DNA of 64,000 nt from the NCBI GenBank assembly GCA_963719285.1, contig CAVRBO010000004.1, positions 868,001 through 932,000 on the forward strand, in the 5' to 3' direction. The notes under the pieces were generated by a model. It was not told the DNA's origin and made no database searches. It saw only the letters and a program-made list of their open reading frames with translations. The position numbers and the translations under genes were made by a program. Below, piece after piece: positions 1 to 8,864 of the stretch. The stretch's first letter is position 1, and each line of letters opens with the position of its first letter. The DNA is from C-114 sp963719285 (GTDB taxonomy: Bacteria > Chloroflexota > Limnocylindria > Limnocylindrales > CSP1-4).

Positions 1-549
1 GGCCGGCGTCCAGTCGCGCCAGTGCATGTTCAGGGCGTCGAGGTGGAGGACCGCGAGACGATCGATGAGCGCCAGGATGCCACCGTCCACCCGGTGCGGC
101 CGAGTGGAGCACACGAGGCGGACGTCCGCCGAGCGGATCCGCATCTCGGCCAGCAGGCCGAGGTCGTCGTGGCAGGCCCACAGGCGGGAGGCGCTGGCGG
201 CCCGCTCGGCGACCTCGATGACGGGTTCCACGACCGCCGGATCCTCGAGATCGAGGGAGAGCGCCGTGTCCGCGTGCCCCGTCGCCTCGAGTTCGGCATA
301 CAGGGCCGCCAGCGTCGGCACGCCATGGGCGGCCAGTGCCCTCGAGCTCGTCCGGGTCACGTCGATCGGGCGGCCCGCCCGGTGGATGGTCCGGTCGTGG
401 GTCAGGACCGCGGCGCCGTCGGCGGCCCGCCAGGCGTCCGACTCGAGCCCGGTCGCGCCCTGGGCGAGTGCCAGCCGGAACGCGTCGAGTGTGTTCTCCG
501 GCGCGTACGCCGACGCTCCCCGGTGGGCGAAGGCGATCGGCAGCGTCAC
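1..549 (-). CDS. glycerophosphodiester phosphodiesterase family protein (C-terminal part missing at window edge)
   Basis: Reading leftwards from a GTG at 549, the product begins MTLPIAFAHRGASAYAPENT, the HRG...PENT signature of GDPD TIM barrels. It continues with LESDAWRAADGAAVLTHDR, which carries the family's metal-binding E-x-D and the second catalytic His. Such enzymes hydrolyse glycerophosphodiesters to glycerol 3-phosphate and an alcohol. The frame runs open to base 1, so the C-terminus lies outside the window. The GTG overlaps the stop of the upstream glycolipid-binding gene (GTGA), which supports this start and suggests co-transcription. Substrate is unknown. Confidence 0.85.
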   Translation of the reverse strand, partial: MTLPIAFAHRGASAYAPENTLDAFRLALAQGATGLESDAWRAADGAAVLTHDRTIHRAGRPIDVTRTSSRALAAHGVPTLAALYAELEATGHADTALSLDLEDPAVVEPVIEVAERAASASRLWACHDDLGLLAEMRIRSADVRLVCSTRPHRVDGGILALIDRLAVLHLDALNMHWRDWTPA

Positions 550-1100
550 CCTTCGCGCCAGACGGCCCGCCAGTAGCCGCCGTATTCGCTCACGAGCCCG
601 TCCGCGTCGACCTCGACCGGCGCCTTGAACCCCGCCGAGCGATAGCGCCACGCCAGCTCGCCGACGCGCTCGTACGTCTGCGACCCGTGGACCACGTCGA
701 GGCCCGGGAACCGGAGCCAGGCCGTCTCGATGTCGGCCGATGCGCCGGGGGCGAGGCCGAGCCGCCAGACAGGCAGGGAGTTGGTCAGCGGCGAGAAGCC
801 GAGATCCACGTCGAGGCAGGCAGCCGAGTCGATGACGACCGCGCCATCGCGCTCCCAGCGGCCGTGGCCGTCGGCGTGAAGCTCGATCCGCACGGGTGCC
901 GCGGCGCCGATCCAGGCATCGACTCGCGCCGTCCGCGTGCGACCGGCGGCGTCGAGCCCGATCGCGTACTCCAGGCGGTGGCCGACGCCGCCCTCGACGA
1001 CGATCGCGCTGCCGGTGAGATGGGACCCCGACTCGGCACGGTCGATCTCGGCCCACTCGAGACCGGGGACGTCCAGCCGTCGCCACATGATCCGGATCAC
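546..1100 (-). CDS. putative glycolipid-binding protein
   Basis: A 184-residue product resembling the putative glycolipid-binding family (PF06475 type). Recognisable segments are ARVDAWIG near residue 60 and LDVDLGFSPLTNSLPVWRLG near residues 95-115, followed by the aromatic C-terminal GGYWRAVWREG. The family has a beta-sheet-rich fold; its biochemical role is not established. The frame opens with GTG at 1100, but an in-frame ATG at 1088 (MWRRLDVPG) matches family N-termini equally well. It overlaps the following phosphodiesterase start by 4 nt, and is divergent from the hydrolase at 1154. Confidence 0.7.
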   Translation of the reverse strand: MIRIMWRRLDVPGLEWAEIDRAESGSHLTGSAIVVEGGVGHRLEYAIGLDAAGRTRTARVDAWIGAAAPVRIELHADGHGRWERDGAVVIDSAACLDVDLGFSPLTNSLPVWRLGLAPGASADIETAWLRFPGLDVVHGSQTYERVGELAWRYRSAGFKAPVEVDADGLVSEYGGYWRAVWREG

Positions 1101-1153
1101 GGCGCCAGTATGTCGAACCGCCGGGACCGGGCGGGGGCCGCTACGATCGGTCC

Positions 1154-1912
1154 GTGCGACTGACCGACCGGATCCACCTCATCGGCAGCGGCGAGCCCGA
1201 CCTCATGACGACCGACCCGATCGACAGTCAGGTCTACCTGATCGAGTCCGACGCGGGCCATGTCGTGGTGGATGGCGGCGCCGGCAGGTCGATCGACGCG
1301 ATCCTGGCCAACGTCGTGGCCGACGGGCTCGACCCGGCCCATATCGGTTGGCTGCTCATCACCCACGCGCACGGCGACCATGCCGGCGCCGGGCCTGCCT
1401 GGCGGGCGCACGTGCCGGGCCTCCGCATCGGGGCCTCGGCCGAGGTCGCCGGCTGGCTGGAGACGGCCGACGAGGAGGCGACGAGCGTGGACAGGGCCCG
1501 CCGCGCCGGGATCTACCCCGCCGGATTCCGCCTGGCGCCCTGTGAGATCGACCTCCGGATGGCCGACGGGACGGCCCTCGAACTCGGCGACGGCCTCCGC
1601 CTCAGCGCGGTGGCGACGCCCGGGCACGCGGCCGGGCACCTCTCGTTCGTGCTCGACGAGGGGGCCGGCAGGGAGGGGCGACGGGCCACCTTCAGTGGCG
1701 ACGCGCTCTTCCCCGGCGGGCTGATCCTCCTCCAGGACACGTGGGACTGCGACATGGGTGCGGCGATGCGGAGCGTCGAACGCCTGGCGGCCCTGGACGC
1801 CGACGACCTGCTCGCCGGGCACCTGGCGCCGGTCATCGGCGATGCCCGGGCGCACGCGGCGACGGCACTCGGACGGATCTCCGCGCTCCTGCCGCCGGCG
1901 AACCTCCTGTGA
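1154..1912 (+). CDS. metallo-beta-lactamase-fold hydrolase
   Basis: A 252-residue MBL-fold protein. It has the dinuclear metal motif THAHGDHAG near residue 75, a later GHAAGH histidine near 160, an aspartate in FSGDALF near 178 and a C-terminal histidine in LLAGHLAP. That complete ligand set indicates an active hydrolase, of glyoxalase II or lactonase type; the substrate cannot be told. The GTG start lies 7 nt after a TACGAT -10-like hexamer (1142-1147), so the transcript may be leaderless. The stop is 11 nt before the next gene, so the two are probably co-transcribed. Confidence 0.82.
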   Translation: MRLTDRIHLIGSGEPDLMTTDPIDSQVYLIESDAGHVVVDGGAGRSIDAILANVVADGLDPAHIGWLLITHAHGDHAGAGPAWRAHVPGLRIGASAEVAGWLETADEEATSVDRARRAGIYPAGFRLAPCEIDLRMADGTALELGDGLRLSAVATPGHAAGHLSFVLDEGAGREGRRATFSGDALFPGGLILLQDTWDCDMGAAMRSVERLAALDADDLLAGHLAPVIGDARAHAATALGRISALLPPANLL

Positions 1913-1922
1913 GCGAGCTCCG

Positions 1923-2381
1923 GTGAGCGGCGGCCTCGCGCCGGAGGTGCTCGACGCGCTCCTGCGCGAGACCATCGTCGCCCGTCTCGCCACGATCGAC
2001 GACGACGGCTACCCCCACATCGTTCCCGTCTGGACAGAGTGGGATGGGTCCGCGATGTGGCTCGTCGCGCGCGCCCGCTCGGCGTACGCCTCGCACCTCG
2101 CCTCCCGCCCGAAGGTCGCCCTGTCGATCGTCCGGGCGGACGCGGCCGACACGCGGGCGCTCATCCTCGGCCGGGCCGAGGTGGTGGCCGGCCCGGGTCC
2201 GCTCGAGGGCGAGATGGAGGCGATGGCCCGCCGGATGGCCGGCCGCTACGAGGGCGCCGACGGCGGCCGCTACATCGACGAGTCGCGCGACTGGCCGCGG
2301 ATCCTCGTCCGGATCGTGCCCGACCGGATCATGTCGTGGGGCGAGCCCGATTGGCACCCCAGGTACCGCGGGCCGGCCTGA
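1923..2381 (+). CDS. pyridoxamine 5'-phosphate oxidase-like flavin/F420-binding protein
   Basis: A 152-residue split-barrel protein starting from GTG 1923. Features typical of the PPOX/F420-dependent family are the N-terminal LARLATIDDDGYPHIVPVWTE-like strand pair, the central ARARSAYASHLASRPKVALS strand for cofactor phosphate, and a GRAEVVAGPG turn. The C-terminus ends RIMSWGEPDWHPRYRG. Members reduce or oxidise small molecules or bind haem; the cofactor cannot be assigned from sequence alone. It follows the MBL hydrolase by 11 nt and is convergent with the alpha-mannosidase. Open frame extends upstream, but only the part from 1923 looks like this family. Confidence 0.75.
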   Translation: MSGGLAPEVLDALLRETIVARLATIDDDGYPHIVPVWTEWDGSAMWLVARARSAYASHLASRPKVALSIVRADAADTRALILGRAEVVAGPGPLEGEMEAMARRMAGRYEGADGGRYIDESRDWPRILVRIVPDRIMSWGEPDWHPRYRGPA

Positions 2382-2396
2382 CCGACGACCCGCACG

Positions 2397-5324
2397 TCAG
2401 TCGAGCTGGATCGTCCGGAGCGCCCACGGGCCGAGCTCGAGGTCGAGCCGGCCGCCGTCGTGGAGGACGAGGTCCGGACCCGGCCGGCCTAGGAGATCGG
2501 CCTCCCGGGCGGTCGCGAACGCGCCCCGGATCGTGGCGACCGTCCGATCCGGACGGAGATTGAGGATCCGCGCCTCGATGCGGTCGTCGCGCTGGCGGAG
2601 CGCCGTCAGGAGGACGCCGTCGCCGGCGACGCTCAGGCCCTCACCGACGGCGAGCGCGACGTCGGGTGCGGCCGCACCCTCGGCGACGACGAAGGGGAGG
2701 CGGTACGCCTCGGCCGCGTCGTCGATCTCGGCGGCCGCCCAGTCGCCGGTGTACGGCAGGAGCGCGAACGCGATGTGGACCGGCCCGAGCCGCTCGGCGG
2801 CCGGGGTGGCCACGACCGGACCGGCCGGCTCGGCACGCCACGGGTGGAGCGTCCGGCTGATCGTTCCGGTCGCGCGCAGGACCGTGAGCGCCAGCTCGTT
2901 CGCCCCGTCCGGTACGGCCTCGCGGCCGCTCCCATCGACGAGCTCGTATTCCATGACGTGGTCGGTCAGGATCGCGGCGCCGCCGGCCGCCACCCAGCCG
3001 TGGGCCGGGAAGGTGGGCAGCGGACGCTCGTCGTGCCCTCCCTCCATCGTGAGTGGCCGGTCCACGACCGCGAACTGGCCCTCTGCGTGTGAGGTCGTCG
3101 CTGCCACTGCGAGCGGGACATGGAAGCGGAGGCGATGGTCGATCGCCCGGTTCTCCCAGTCGAGCGCGATCCTGGCGAATGGTTCACCGGCGTGGAGCTC
3201 GACCCGCATGACGATCGCGATCGGGACGGTCGCGCCGCTCCGTGCCGTCTCCCCGGGCGCGCTGTCCGGATCCCCGAGGAGGTCGCGCGGGATGTCGTAG
3301 GTGCGATGGACGACGAGCGCGCCGCGGAGCGGCCCGGTCTCGGCGACGTCCACGCGCACGTCCCGCGGCACCTCCACGAGCGTGTCGGCGGCGGGCGGAG
3401 CGTAGTTGTAGGCGTCACCCACGTCGCCGCCGTCCACGAGCCGGCCGACGCCCGCCAGGCGGCGACCTCCTCCGATGAGCGTGAGAGTGCCGTCGTCCGT
3501 GACTTCGACAGTCAGACGGCCGTTGGTCATCGTGCGGTCCGCGACCATGACGGGGTCGTCGTCGGGCCTGGGCACGGCGGCGACGACCCGGACCGCCGAC
3601 CAGCCGAGCGCGGGCGCCGGGACGCGGGCCAGCAGCCGGCGCCGATCCGAGGCGACCACGCGGATCCGCCAGGGGGCGGCGCCGTCCGGTCCAGCCTCGG
3701 CGACCATGCGGTCGCGCGCGCCGTCGATGTCCAGGTCGGGCGGCTCGGCCTGTTCGTCCACGTCGACCGTGAGGACCGTTGGTACGGGCGCTTCGGGCAC
3801 GGATCCCTCGGCTCCCTGGGCGACCTCGGTGCCCGGCCGATCCACCCGGAAGCCGTTCATCTGGTACGTGAAGAGCTCGCGCATGTGCGCCCGGACCTCG
3901 AAGAACGCTCCGACCTCGCGACCGGGCAGGTCGACCTCGGCGATGACCCGCGCCCTCCGCCCGACCTCCTGGACCGGCCGGAGCGATCCGTCCGGCAGCT
4001 CGATCGCGAGGCGATCGGCGCGCGGTTCGTCGCCCTCGGCGGCGGTCCGGCCCACGTCGCCCGGCGCGGCGCCGGGGAGCGGCACCCGGGCGTCAAGTTC
4101 GATGACGGCTTCCCGCTCGATCGGCGTGGGGTTGAGGACCGCGTGCGCGCCGCGCGGGACACGCCGTCCGACGTCGCGCCCGACCCCGGCCACGATGCCG
4201 GCCGCGATCTGCTCGGCCTCGGCGAACCGCACGAGGACCTGGGCGTCGACGTCGTCCATGGAGCACGCGCAGATCGAGTCGTGGGCCGAGTTCTCGATGA
4301 CCCGCCGCCAGGCCATCTCGAGCAGTCGGGCGGGCCAGGTCGCCCCGTGCAGGGCCGCCAGCGGTTCGGCCAGGCGTTCGAGCAGCCGTTCCGCCCGTCC
4401 GGCCGCCTGCTTGACGTCGGCCCGGTGGCTTGTCACGCCCATGAGCACGTTCGCCCGAGCGCCGGACCGGAGCTCGCCGTGCCATGTCGAGAGGGACGCC
4501 GTGTCGGCCGGGTCCTCGGCGGTCGCCCGGACGTAGTCGGCGAGCGTCCCGACCACGACGTGGACCGGGTCGCCCGACGCGTTCACGGCGTCGACCAGAT
4601 CGCCGTAGTCGTCCTCGGGCAGTGAGTGGTCCTCGCCGTACATCGCCAGGATCGGCCGGTCGCCGAAGATCGGCTCGCGGCTGCGGACGAAGCGGGCGAT
4701 GCGCTCGCGGACGATCGCAGCGTCCGCGATGACGAAGAGGTCGCGCGCATTGCCGTAGCCGCCCAGGAGGTACTCCGTCCGGACCATCGAGCCGTCCGGG
4801 CCGACCCAGCGGAAGGCATGCCGGTCGATCGCGGCGGGGACGCCGCGCCAGACGACCGCGTGGCCGATCCCCGTCCGGCGCAGGATCTGGGGCATCTGGG
4901 CGACGTGGCCGAACATGTCGGGCAGGTACCCGACGGCCATCGTCCCGCCCAGCTCCTCGGCCCGCCGGGTCCCGACTTCCAGGTTCCGGACGATCGTCTC
5001 GCCCGAGACGAGGAACTCGTCCATGAGGATGAGCCACGGGCCTACGGCCAGTCGGCCGGAGCGGATGAGGCCGCGGACGCGGGCCTCGTTCTCGGGCCGG
5101 ACCTCGAGGTAGTCGTCGACCGTCGCGAGCTGGCCATCGAGCGTGAACGCGAGCCGCGGATCCGCCTCCATGGCGTCGAGGAGGCCGTCGATCAGGCCGA
5201 CGAGGCGCATCCGGAACGCCTGGAAGGGCAGGTACCACTCGCGGTCCCAATGGGTGTGCGGGACGACGTGGACCGTCCGGACGGCGGTCGACGAGGCCGG
5301 GGCGACTGGGGCGGGGGAGGCCAT
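2397..5324 (-). CDS. glycoside hydrolase family 38 alpha-mannosidase
   Basis: A 975-residue GH38-type enzyme. The zinc-binding start motif HTHWDREW is at residues 23-30. GYLPDMFGHVAQMPQIL near residue 132 carries the presumed nucleophile Asp136 and a zinc histidine region. ENSAHDSICACSMDDVD near residue 350 is the HD zinc motif followed by the helical middle domain. The remaining C-terminal part matches the beta-sandwich domains. It cleaves terminal alpha-mannosides. No signal peptide is seen, so it probably acts in the cytoplasm on imported oligosaccharides. It is monocistronic and divergent from the aminotransferase at 5539. Linkage specificity is unknown. Confidence 0.9.
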   Translation of the reverse strand: MASPAPVAPASSTAVRTVHVVPHTHWDREWYLPFQAFRMRLVGLIDGLLDAMEADPRLAFTLDGQLATVDDYLEVRPENEARVRGLIRSGRLAVGPWLILMDEFLVSGETIVRNLEVGTRRAEELGGTMAVGYLPDMFGHVAQMPQILRRTGIGHAVVWRGVPAAIDRHAFRWVGPDGSMVRTEYLLGGYGNARDLFVIADAAIVRERIARFVRSREPIFGDRPILAMYGEDHSLPEDDYGDLVDAVNASGDPVHVVVGTLADYVRATAEDPADTASLSTWHGELRSGARANVLMGVTSHRADVKQAAGRAERLLERLAEPLAALHGATWPARLLEMAWRRVIENSAHDSICACSMDDVDAQVLVRFAEAEQIAAGIVAGVGRDVGRRVPRGAHAVLNPTPIEREAVIELDARVPLPGAAPGDVGRTAAEGDEPRADRLAIELPDGSLRPVQEVGRRARVIAEVDLPGREVGAFFEVRAHMRELFTYQMNGFRVDRPGTEVAQGAEGSVPEAPVPTVLTVDVDEQAEPPDLDIDGARDRMVAEAGPDGAAPWRIRVVASDRRRLLARVPAPALGWSAVRVVAAVPRPDDDPVMVADRTMTNGRLTVEVTDDGTLTLIGGGRRLAGVGRLVDGGDVGDAYNYAPPAADTLVEVPRDVRVDVAETGPLRGALVVHRTYDIPRDLLGDPDSAPGETARSGATVPIAIVMRVELHAGEPFARIALDWENRAIDHRLRFHVPLAVAATTSHAEGQFAVVDRPLTMEGGHDERPLPTFPAHGWVAAGGAAILTDHVMEYELVDGSGREAVPDGANELALTVLRATGTISRTLHPWRAEPAGPVVATPAAERLGPVHIAFALLPYTGDWAAAEIDDAAEAYRLPFVVAEGAAAPDVALAVGEGLSVAGDGVLLTALRQRDDRIEARILNLRPDRTVATIRGAFATAREADLLGRPGPDLVLHDGGRLDLELGPWALRTIQLD

Positions 5325-5432
5325 GCGGCGATTCTAGGGCGACTCACCGGGGTGTGCGGTCGACCGCTGTCGATGGACGCGAACGTCGCCGGCAACGGGT
5401 CCGGGACACCGTTGCGATGTCGCCTCTCCCGT

Positions 5433-5454
5433 GCGCTGGGGCGCGCCCCAGCGC
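5433..5454. repeat. 22-bp perfect palindrome in a divergent intergenic region
   Basis: Arms GCGCTGGGGCG and CGCCCCAGCGC meet with no spacer. The site lies between the mannosidase start (5324) and the class V aminotransferase start (5539). A second inverted repeat, GCAACGG (5392-5398) and CCGTTGC (5409-5415), precedes it, and a small GGAGC-GTT-GCTCC hairpin (5507-5519) follows. The position fits an operator or a transcribed hairpin. No family assignment is possible. Confidence 0.5.
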
Positions 5455-5538
5455 CTTCGCCTCCAGGCGCTGCCCGCGCGGTGGCGCCACCGAGATCGCT
5501 CGCTCGGGAGCGTTGCTCCGCTACCATGGGCCCGTCCC

Positions 5539-6813
5539 ATGACTGCCTACGATGTCGACGCGCTCCGGCGCGAGTTCCCTGCCCTCGCGCTCACCGATGA
5601 CGGCCTCCGGGTCGCCTATTTCGACGGCCCGGGCGGGACCCAGGTCCCCCAGCGCGTGATCGACGCCGTGGTCGGCTACTACACGAGCGCCAACGCCAAC
5701 GACGGCGGCGCGTTCGTCACGAGCGCCCGGAGCGACGCGATCGTCCAGGAGGCGCACGAAGCGCTCGCCGACTTCCTCAACGCCCGGTCCGCCGGCGAGA
5801 TCAAGACGGGCTACAACATGACCACGCTCACGTTCCACGTCGGCCGCTCGATCGGCGCGACGATGGAGCCGGGCGACGAGATCGTCGTGACGACGCTGGA
5901 CCACGAGGCGAACGTGAGCCCGTGGCGGGCCATGGCCGCCGACCGCGGCCTGGTCGTCAAGACCGTCGACATCCACCCAGAGGACGCGACGCTCGACCTC
6001 GAGGCGCTCGAGGCGGCCCTCGGTTCGCGCACGAAGCTCGTGGCGGTCGGCTACGCGTCGAACGCGATGGGTACCATCAACCCGGTCCGGGCGATCGTGG
6101 ACCGGGCCCACGAGGTGGGTGCCCTGACGTACGTGGACGCCGTCCACTACGCCCCCCACGGCCCGATCGACGTCCAGGCCCTCGACACCGACTTCCTCGC
6201 CTGCTCGGTCTACAAGTTCTACGGGCCGCATCTCGGCGTCCTGTACGGCAAGGAGGCGCTCCTCGAGCGCCTGCCGGCCGAGCGCTACAAGGTCCGCCCG
6301 GCCCACGACCGGTTCGAGACCGGGACCCAGAACTTCGAGGGCATCGCCGGCGCTCTCGCGGCCGTGGATTACCTCGCGTCGGTGGGCGAGCGGTTCGGGA
6401 CGGAGTACGCCGGGGAATTCCCGGGGTTCACGGGTCGCCGGCTGGCGCTCAAGACCGCGATGCGGGCCATCCGGGTCTACGAGATGAAGCTGTTCGAGCG
6501 CCTGCTGGCCGGTCTCGAGGCGATCCCCGGTGTCCGGATCTGGGGCGTCACGGACCGCGCGCGCCTGGGCGCGGAGCGGACCCCGACGGCGGCGATCACG
6601 CTCGAGGGCAGCTCGCCCAGAGCGGCGGCCGAAGCGCTCGGGCGCCAGGCCATCACCACCTGGGACGGCGACTTCTACGCCCAGGCGCTCATCGAGCGGC
6701 TCGGCCTGTTCGAGGCGGGCGGCGTCCTGCGGATCGGCATCTCGCACTACAACACGGCGGCCGAGGTGGACCGGCTGCTCGGGGCCCTCCGGGAGATAGC
6801 CCGGCCGCGATGA
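5539..6813 (+). CDS. cysteine desulfurase-like class V aminotransferase (VC1184/TIGR01976-like)
   Basis: A 424-residue PLP enzyme of fold type I starting at ATG 5539. The N-terminal YFDGPGGTQVPQRVIDAV and NANDGGAFVTSARSD segments are typical of the VC1184 subgroup of cysteine desulfurase-like proteins. DHEANVSPWRAMA gives the PLP-stacking region, YVDAVHYAPHG the cofactor Asp, and CSVYKFYGPHLG near residue 230 the Schiff-base lysine. The exact substrate of the subgroup is unsettled. The stop overlaps the start of the next oxidoreductase (ATGA), so the two form an operon. A TACCAT -10-like hexamer (5522-5527) precedes the start. Confidence 0.82.
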   Translation: MTAYDVDALRREFPALALTDDGLRVAYFDGPGGTQVPQRVIDAVVGYYTSANANDGGAFVTSARSDAIVQEAHEALADFLNARSAGEIKTGYNMTTLTFHVGRSIGATMEPGDEIVVTTLDHEANVSPWRAMAADRGLVVKTVDIHPEDATLDLEALEAALGSRTKLVAVGYASNAMGTINPVRAIVDRAHEVGALTYVDAVHYAPHGPIDVQALDTDFLACSVYKFYGPHLGVLYGKEALLERLPAERYKVRPAHDRFETGTQNFEGIAGALAAVDYLASVGERFGTEYAGEFPGFTGRRLALKTAMRAIRVYEMKLFERLLAGLEAIPGVRIWGVTDRARLGAERTPTAAITLEGSSPRAAAEALGRQAITTWDGDFYAQALIERLGLFEAGGVLRIGISHYNTAAEVDRLLGALREIARPR

Positions 6814-7838
6814 CGATCCGGGTCGGGGTCGCCGGCGGCGGATTCATCGGCCGGGACCACCTCGCCGCGTACGCCGGCTGGCCGGACGCGCGGATCGCGG
6901 GCGTCGCGGACGTGGACCTGGACCGTGCCCGCGCCGCCGCCGCTCCGTTCGGCGCGACCGCCTACCCGGACCTCGCGACGATGGCGGCCGCCGAACGCGG
7001 CGAAGGCACCCCGCTCGACGCGGTGAGCGTCTGCGTCCCGACCGGCCATCACCTGGCGGCCGTCCGGGACGCCACGGCCGCCGGCCTGCACATCCTGCTC
7101 GAGAAGCCGATGGCGATCTCGGTCGCCGAATGCGACGAGATCGCCCGACTCGTCGAGGCCGCCGGGGTCAGGCTCATGCTCGGCCTCACCCATCGCTTCC
7201 ACGCCGAGCTCCTCCGGGCACGGGAGCTCATCGGCGCGGGCCGCCTCGGGCGGGTCGGGCTCGTCCACGACCACTTCAGCTTCGGCGAGACCGGCCCCTG
7301 GCCGGCCTGGTACTACGCCCGGGATCTGTCGGGCGGGGGCGAGCTCATGCACGACGCGGTCCACCTCGTCGACCGGATGGCGTGGCTGCTGGACAGCCCG
7401 ATCGTCGAGGTCCACGGCCGGACGAGCTCGTTCGTCCGTGGCATCGAGGGCGTGGAGGACGCAGGGGTCGCGACGCTCGCCTTCGCGAACGGGGCGATCG
7501 GGTCGCTCTTCGTCCACGAGGCGCCATTCCCGCTCCACCGGGACGATCCCCGAGTGCCGATGCCGGGCCGGCTGGAGCTCGAGATCCACGGAACGGCCGG
7601 CTCGCTCCGCTATCGCACCTGGCAATCGCTCGAGTTCGACACGGCCGACGAGCACTGGACGGTCGACGACGCGCCGCGCGACGAGATGCGCCTCGAGATC
7701 GGCGAGTTCCTGGCCGCGATCGGCGAGGGACGGCCACCGTCCGTCGGGGCGGCCGAGGGCCGACGGGGCATCGCGGTCGTGCAGGCCATCTACGAGTCGG
7801 AGCGGCTGGGCCGGCCGGTGCGTCTCCCCGAGGATTGA
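6810..7838 (+). CDS. Gfo/Idh/MocA family NAD(P)-dependent oxidoreductase
   Basis: A 342-residue protein from the overlapping ATG 6810. The Rossmann motif GVAGGGFIGRDHL is at the N-terminus. The family signature EKPMA near residue 97 carries the lysine that contacts substrate and nicotinamide. GGELMHDAVHLVDRMAWL near residue 175 has the conserved D-x3-H pair. Members oxidise or reduce sugars, inositols or their derivatives. It is one of six such enzymes in the window and is translationally coupled to the class V aminotransferase. Substrate is unassigned. Confidence 0.85.
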   Translation: MTIRVGVAGGGFIGRDHLAAYAGWPDARIAGVADVDLDRARAAAAPFGATAYPDLATMAAAERGEGTPLDAVSVCVPTGHHLAAVRDATAAGLHILLEKPMAISVAECDEIARLVEAAGVRLMLGLTHRFHAELLRARELIGAGRLGRVGLVHDHFSFGETGPWPAWYYARDLSGGGELMHDAVHLVDRMAWLLDSPIVEVHGRTSSFVRGIEGVEDAGVATLAFANGAIGSLFVHEAPFPLHRDDPRVPMPGRLELEIHGTAGSLRYRTWQSLEFDTADEHWTVDDAPRDEMRLEIGEFLAAIGEGRPPSVGAAEGRRGIAVVQAIYESERLGRPVRLPED

Positions 7839-7865
7839 TCCCGTTCCGCGCCCGGCCCGGCGAGG

Positions 7866-8081
7866 CTAGCGCTCGGTCGGCGCCTCGTTCGGGTCGGCCG
7901 GCACGATCGAGACCTCCTCGTCGCAGCTCTTGCAGCGGAAGATCCGGCCCACGCCCCACGAGCGCTCCGGATCGTCCGTCGCGGCATCGGGATGAGGGCG
8001 CTGCTCGACCATGACGCCTCGGCTGCCGTCGCCATGGCGGTGCTCCACCTGGAACGTCGTCAGGATGCTGCGCGGGTCCAT
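7866..8081 (-). CDS. small hypothetical protein with one CxxC motif
   Basis: A 71-residue product, MDPRSILTTF to NEAPTER. The start has a good GGAGG ribosome site 5 nt upstream, which argues that the gene is real. The only recognisable element is RIFRCKSCDEEVSIVPA near residue 50, a single CxxC knuckle in an acidic, charged protein. A second Cys pair for a full zinc ribbon is absent, so metal binding would need dimerisation or other ligands. It is followed to the left, tail to tail, by the oxidoreductase ending at 7838. Function unknown. Confidence 0.6.
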   Translation of the reverse strand: MDPRSILTTFQVEHRHGDGSRGVMVEQRPHPDAATDDPERSWGVGRIFRCKSCDEEVSIVPADPNEAPTER

Positions 8082-8132
8082 CGGCTCCTCCTTCGTGTCC
8101 GGGCGACGATACCGCCTCCCTGGGCCGCAGGC

Positions 8133-8864
8133 TCAGCGGTCGACACCGCTCCGCGTCCGCTCATAGCGCGCCCGGCGCTCGTGGAACAGCGCCTCGCCAC
8201 CGGGAAGCTGGACCGAGCGGTAGACGATCGGCGGCCTGCCCGCGGACGCCAGCCGCTCCGCCGCACCGGCGAGGACCGCCCAGGCCAGTGCCACGAGCAC
8301 GGCCCCGGAGGTGGGAGCGAACCGCTCCTCCAGCCCCGGGATGTCGAGCACGGCGTCGCCCACGTCGCCGCCCACGTCGATGAGGATGTCGGCGAGGTCG
8401 ATGAGTTTCGCGCCGCTCGGATGCTCGACGACGATGTCGGGATCGCGCTCGTACGCGACGCAGGTCAGGCCGATGACCGTGAGCCCGGCCGCGCGGGCGG
8501 CGATCGCGACCTGGACCGTCCCCGCGTCGGTCCCGGCGTTGGTGCCGACGATGACGACGTCGCCGGCCTCGGGGACGAAGTCGCCGTCTCCGCGCAGCAT
8601 CCCGGCCTCGATCGACAGCATCGGGGAGGCGAGGTCGGGCGCCTCGCCGAGCGTGTGGACCGCCGCGAGGCCACCCGCTCGAAGATAGAGCTCGCTGTGA
8701 AGGACGTGGCTCGTGGCGGCGACGTACACACGCCGCCCGCTCGCGATCGCGTCGGCCACGGCAGCCGCCGCCCGGTCGATCGCGTCGGCCTGGGTCAGCG
8801 CGAGCTCCTCGAGGATGGCGATCGTCCGGCGCAGGTAGCGGGCCGGCGCCCCGGATCCCGTCAC
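8133..8864 (-). CDS. SIS-domain protein (UPF0309-like sugar isomerase domain)
   Basis: A 243-residue protein with a single SIS fold. A helical N-terminus is followed by GRRVYVAATSHVLHSELYLRAGG and by AGDVVIVGTNAGTDAGTVQVA near residue 103, the phosphosugar-binding loop of the fold. It resembles the UPF0309 group of putative phosphosugar isomerases rather than GmhA. The GTG start overlaps the stop of the acetyltransferase gene (GTGA), placing it last in a four-gene minus-strand run that also includes the 9915 and 10913 genes. A ketose-aldose isomerase or sensor role is inference. Confidence 0.72.
   Translation of the reverse strand: MTGSGAPARYLRRTIAILEELALTQADAIDRAAAAVADAIASGRRVYVAATSHVLHSELYLRAGGLAAVHTLGEAPDLASPMLSIEAGMLRGDGDFVPEAGDVVIVGTNAGTDAGTVQVAIAARAAGLTVIGLTCVAYERDPDIVVEHPSGAKLIDLADILIDVGGDVGDAVLDIPGLEERFAPTSGAVLVALAWAVLAGAAERLASAGRPPIVYRSVQLPGGEALFHERRARYERTRSGVDR

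Noticed and set aside
3120..4625. 501-codon plus-strand frame opposite the GH38 gene
   Set aside because: No recognisable protein features; the opposite strand encodes a full alpha-mannosidase.
5392..5415. Inverted repeat GCAACGG/CCGTTGC as another LacI site
   Set aside because: The arms are 10 nt apart and lack the central CG arrangement of the other operators.
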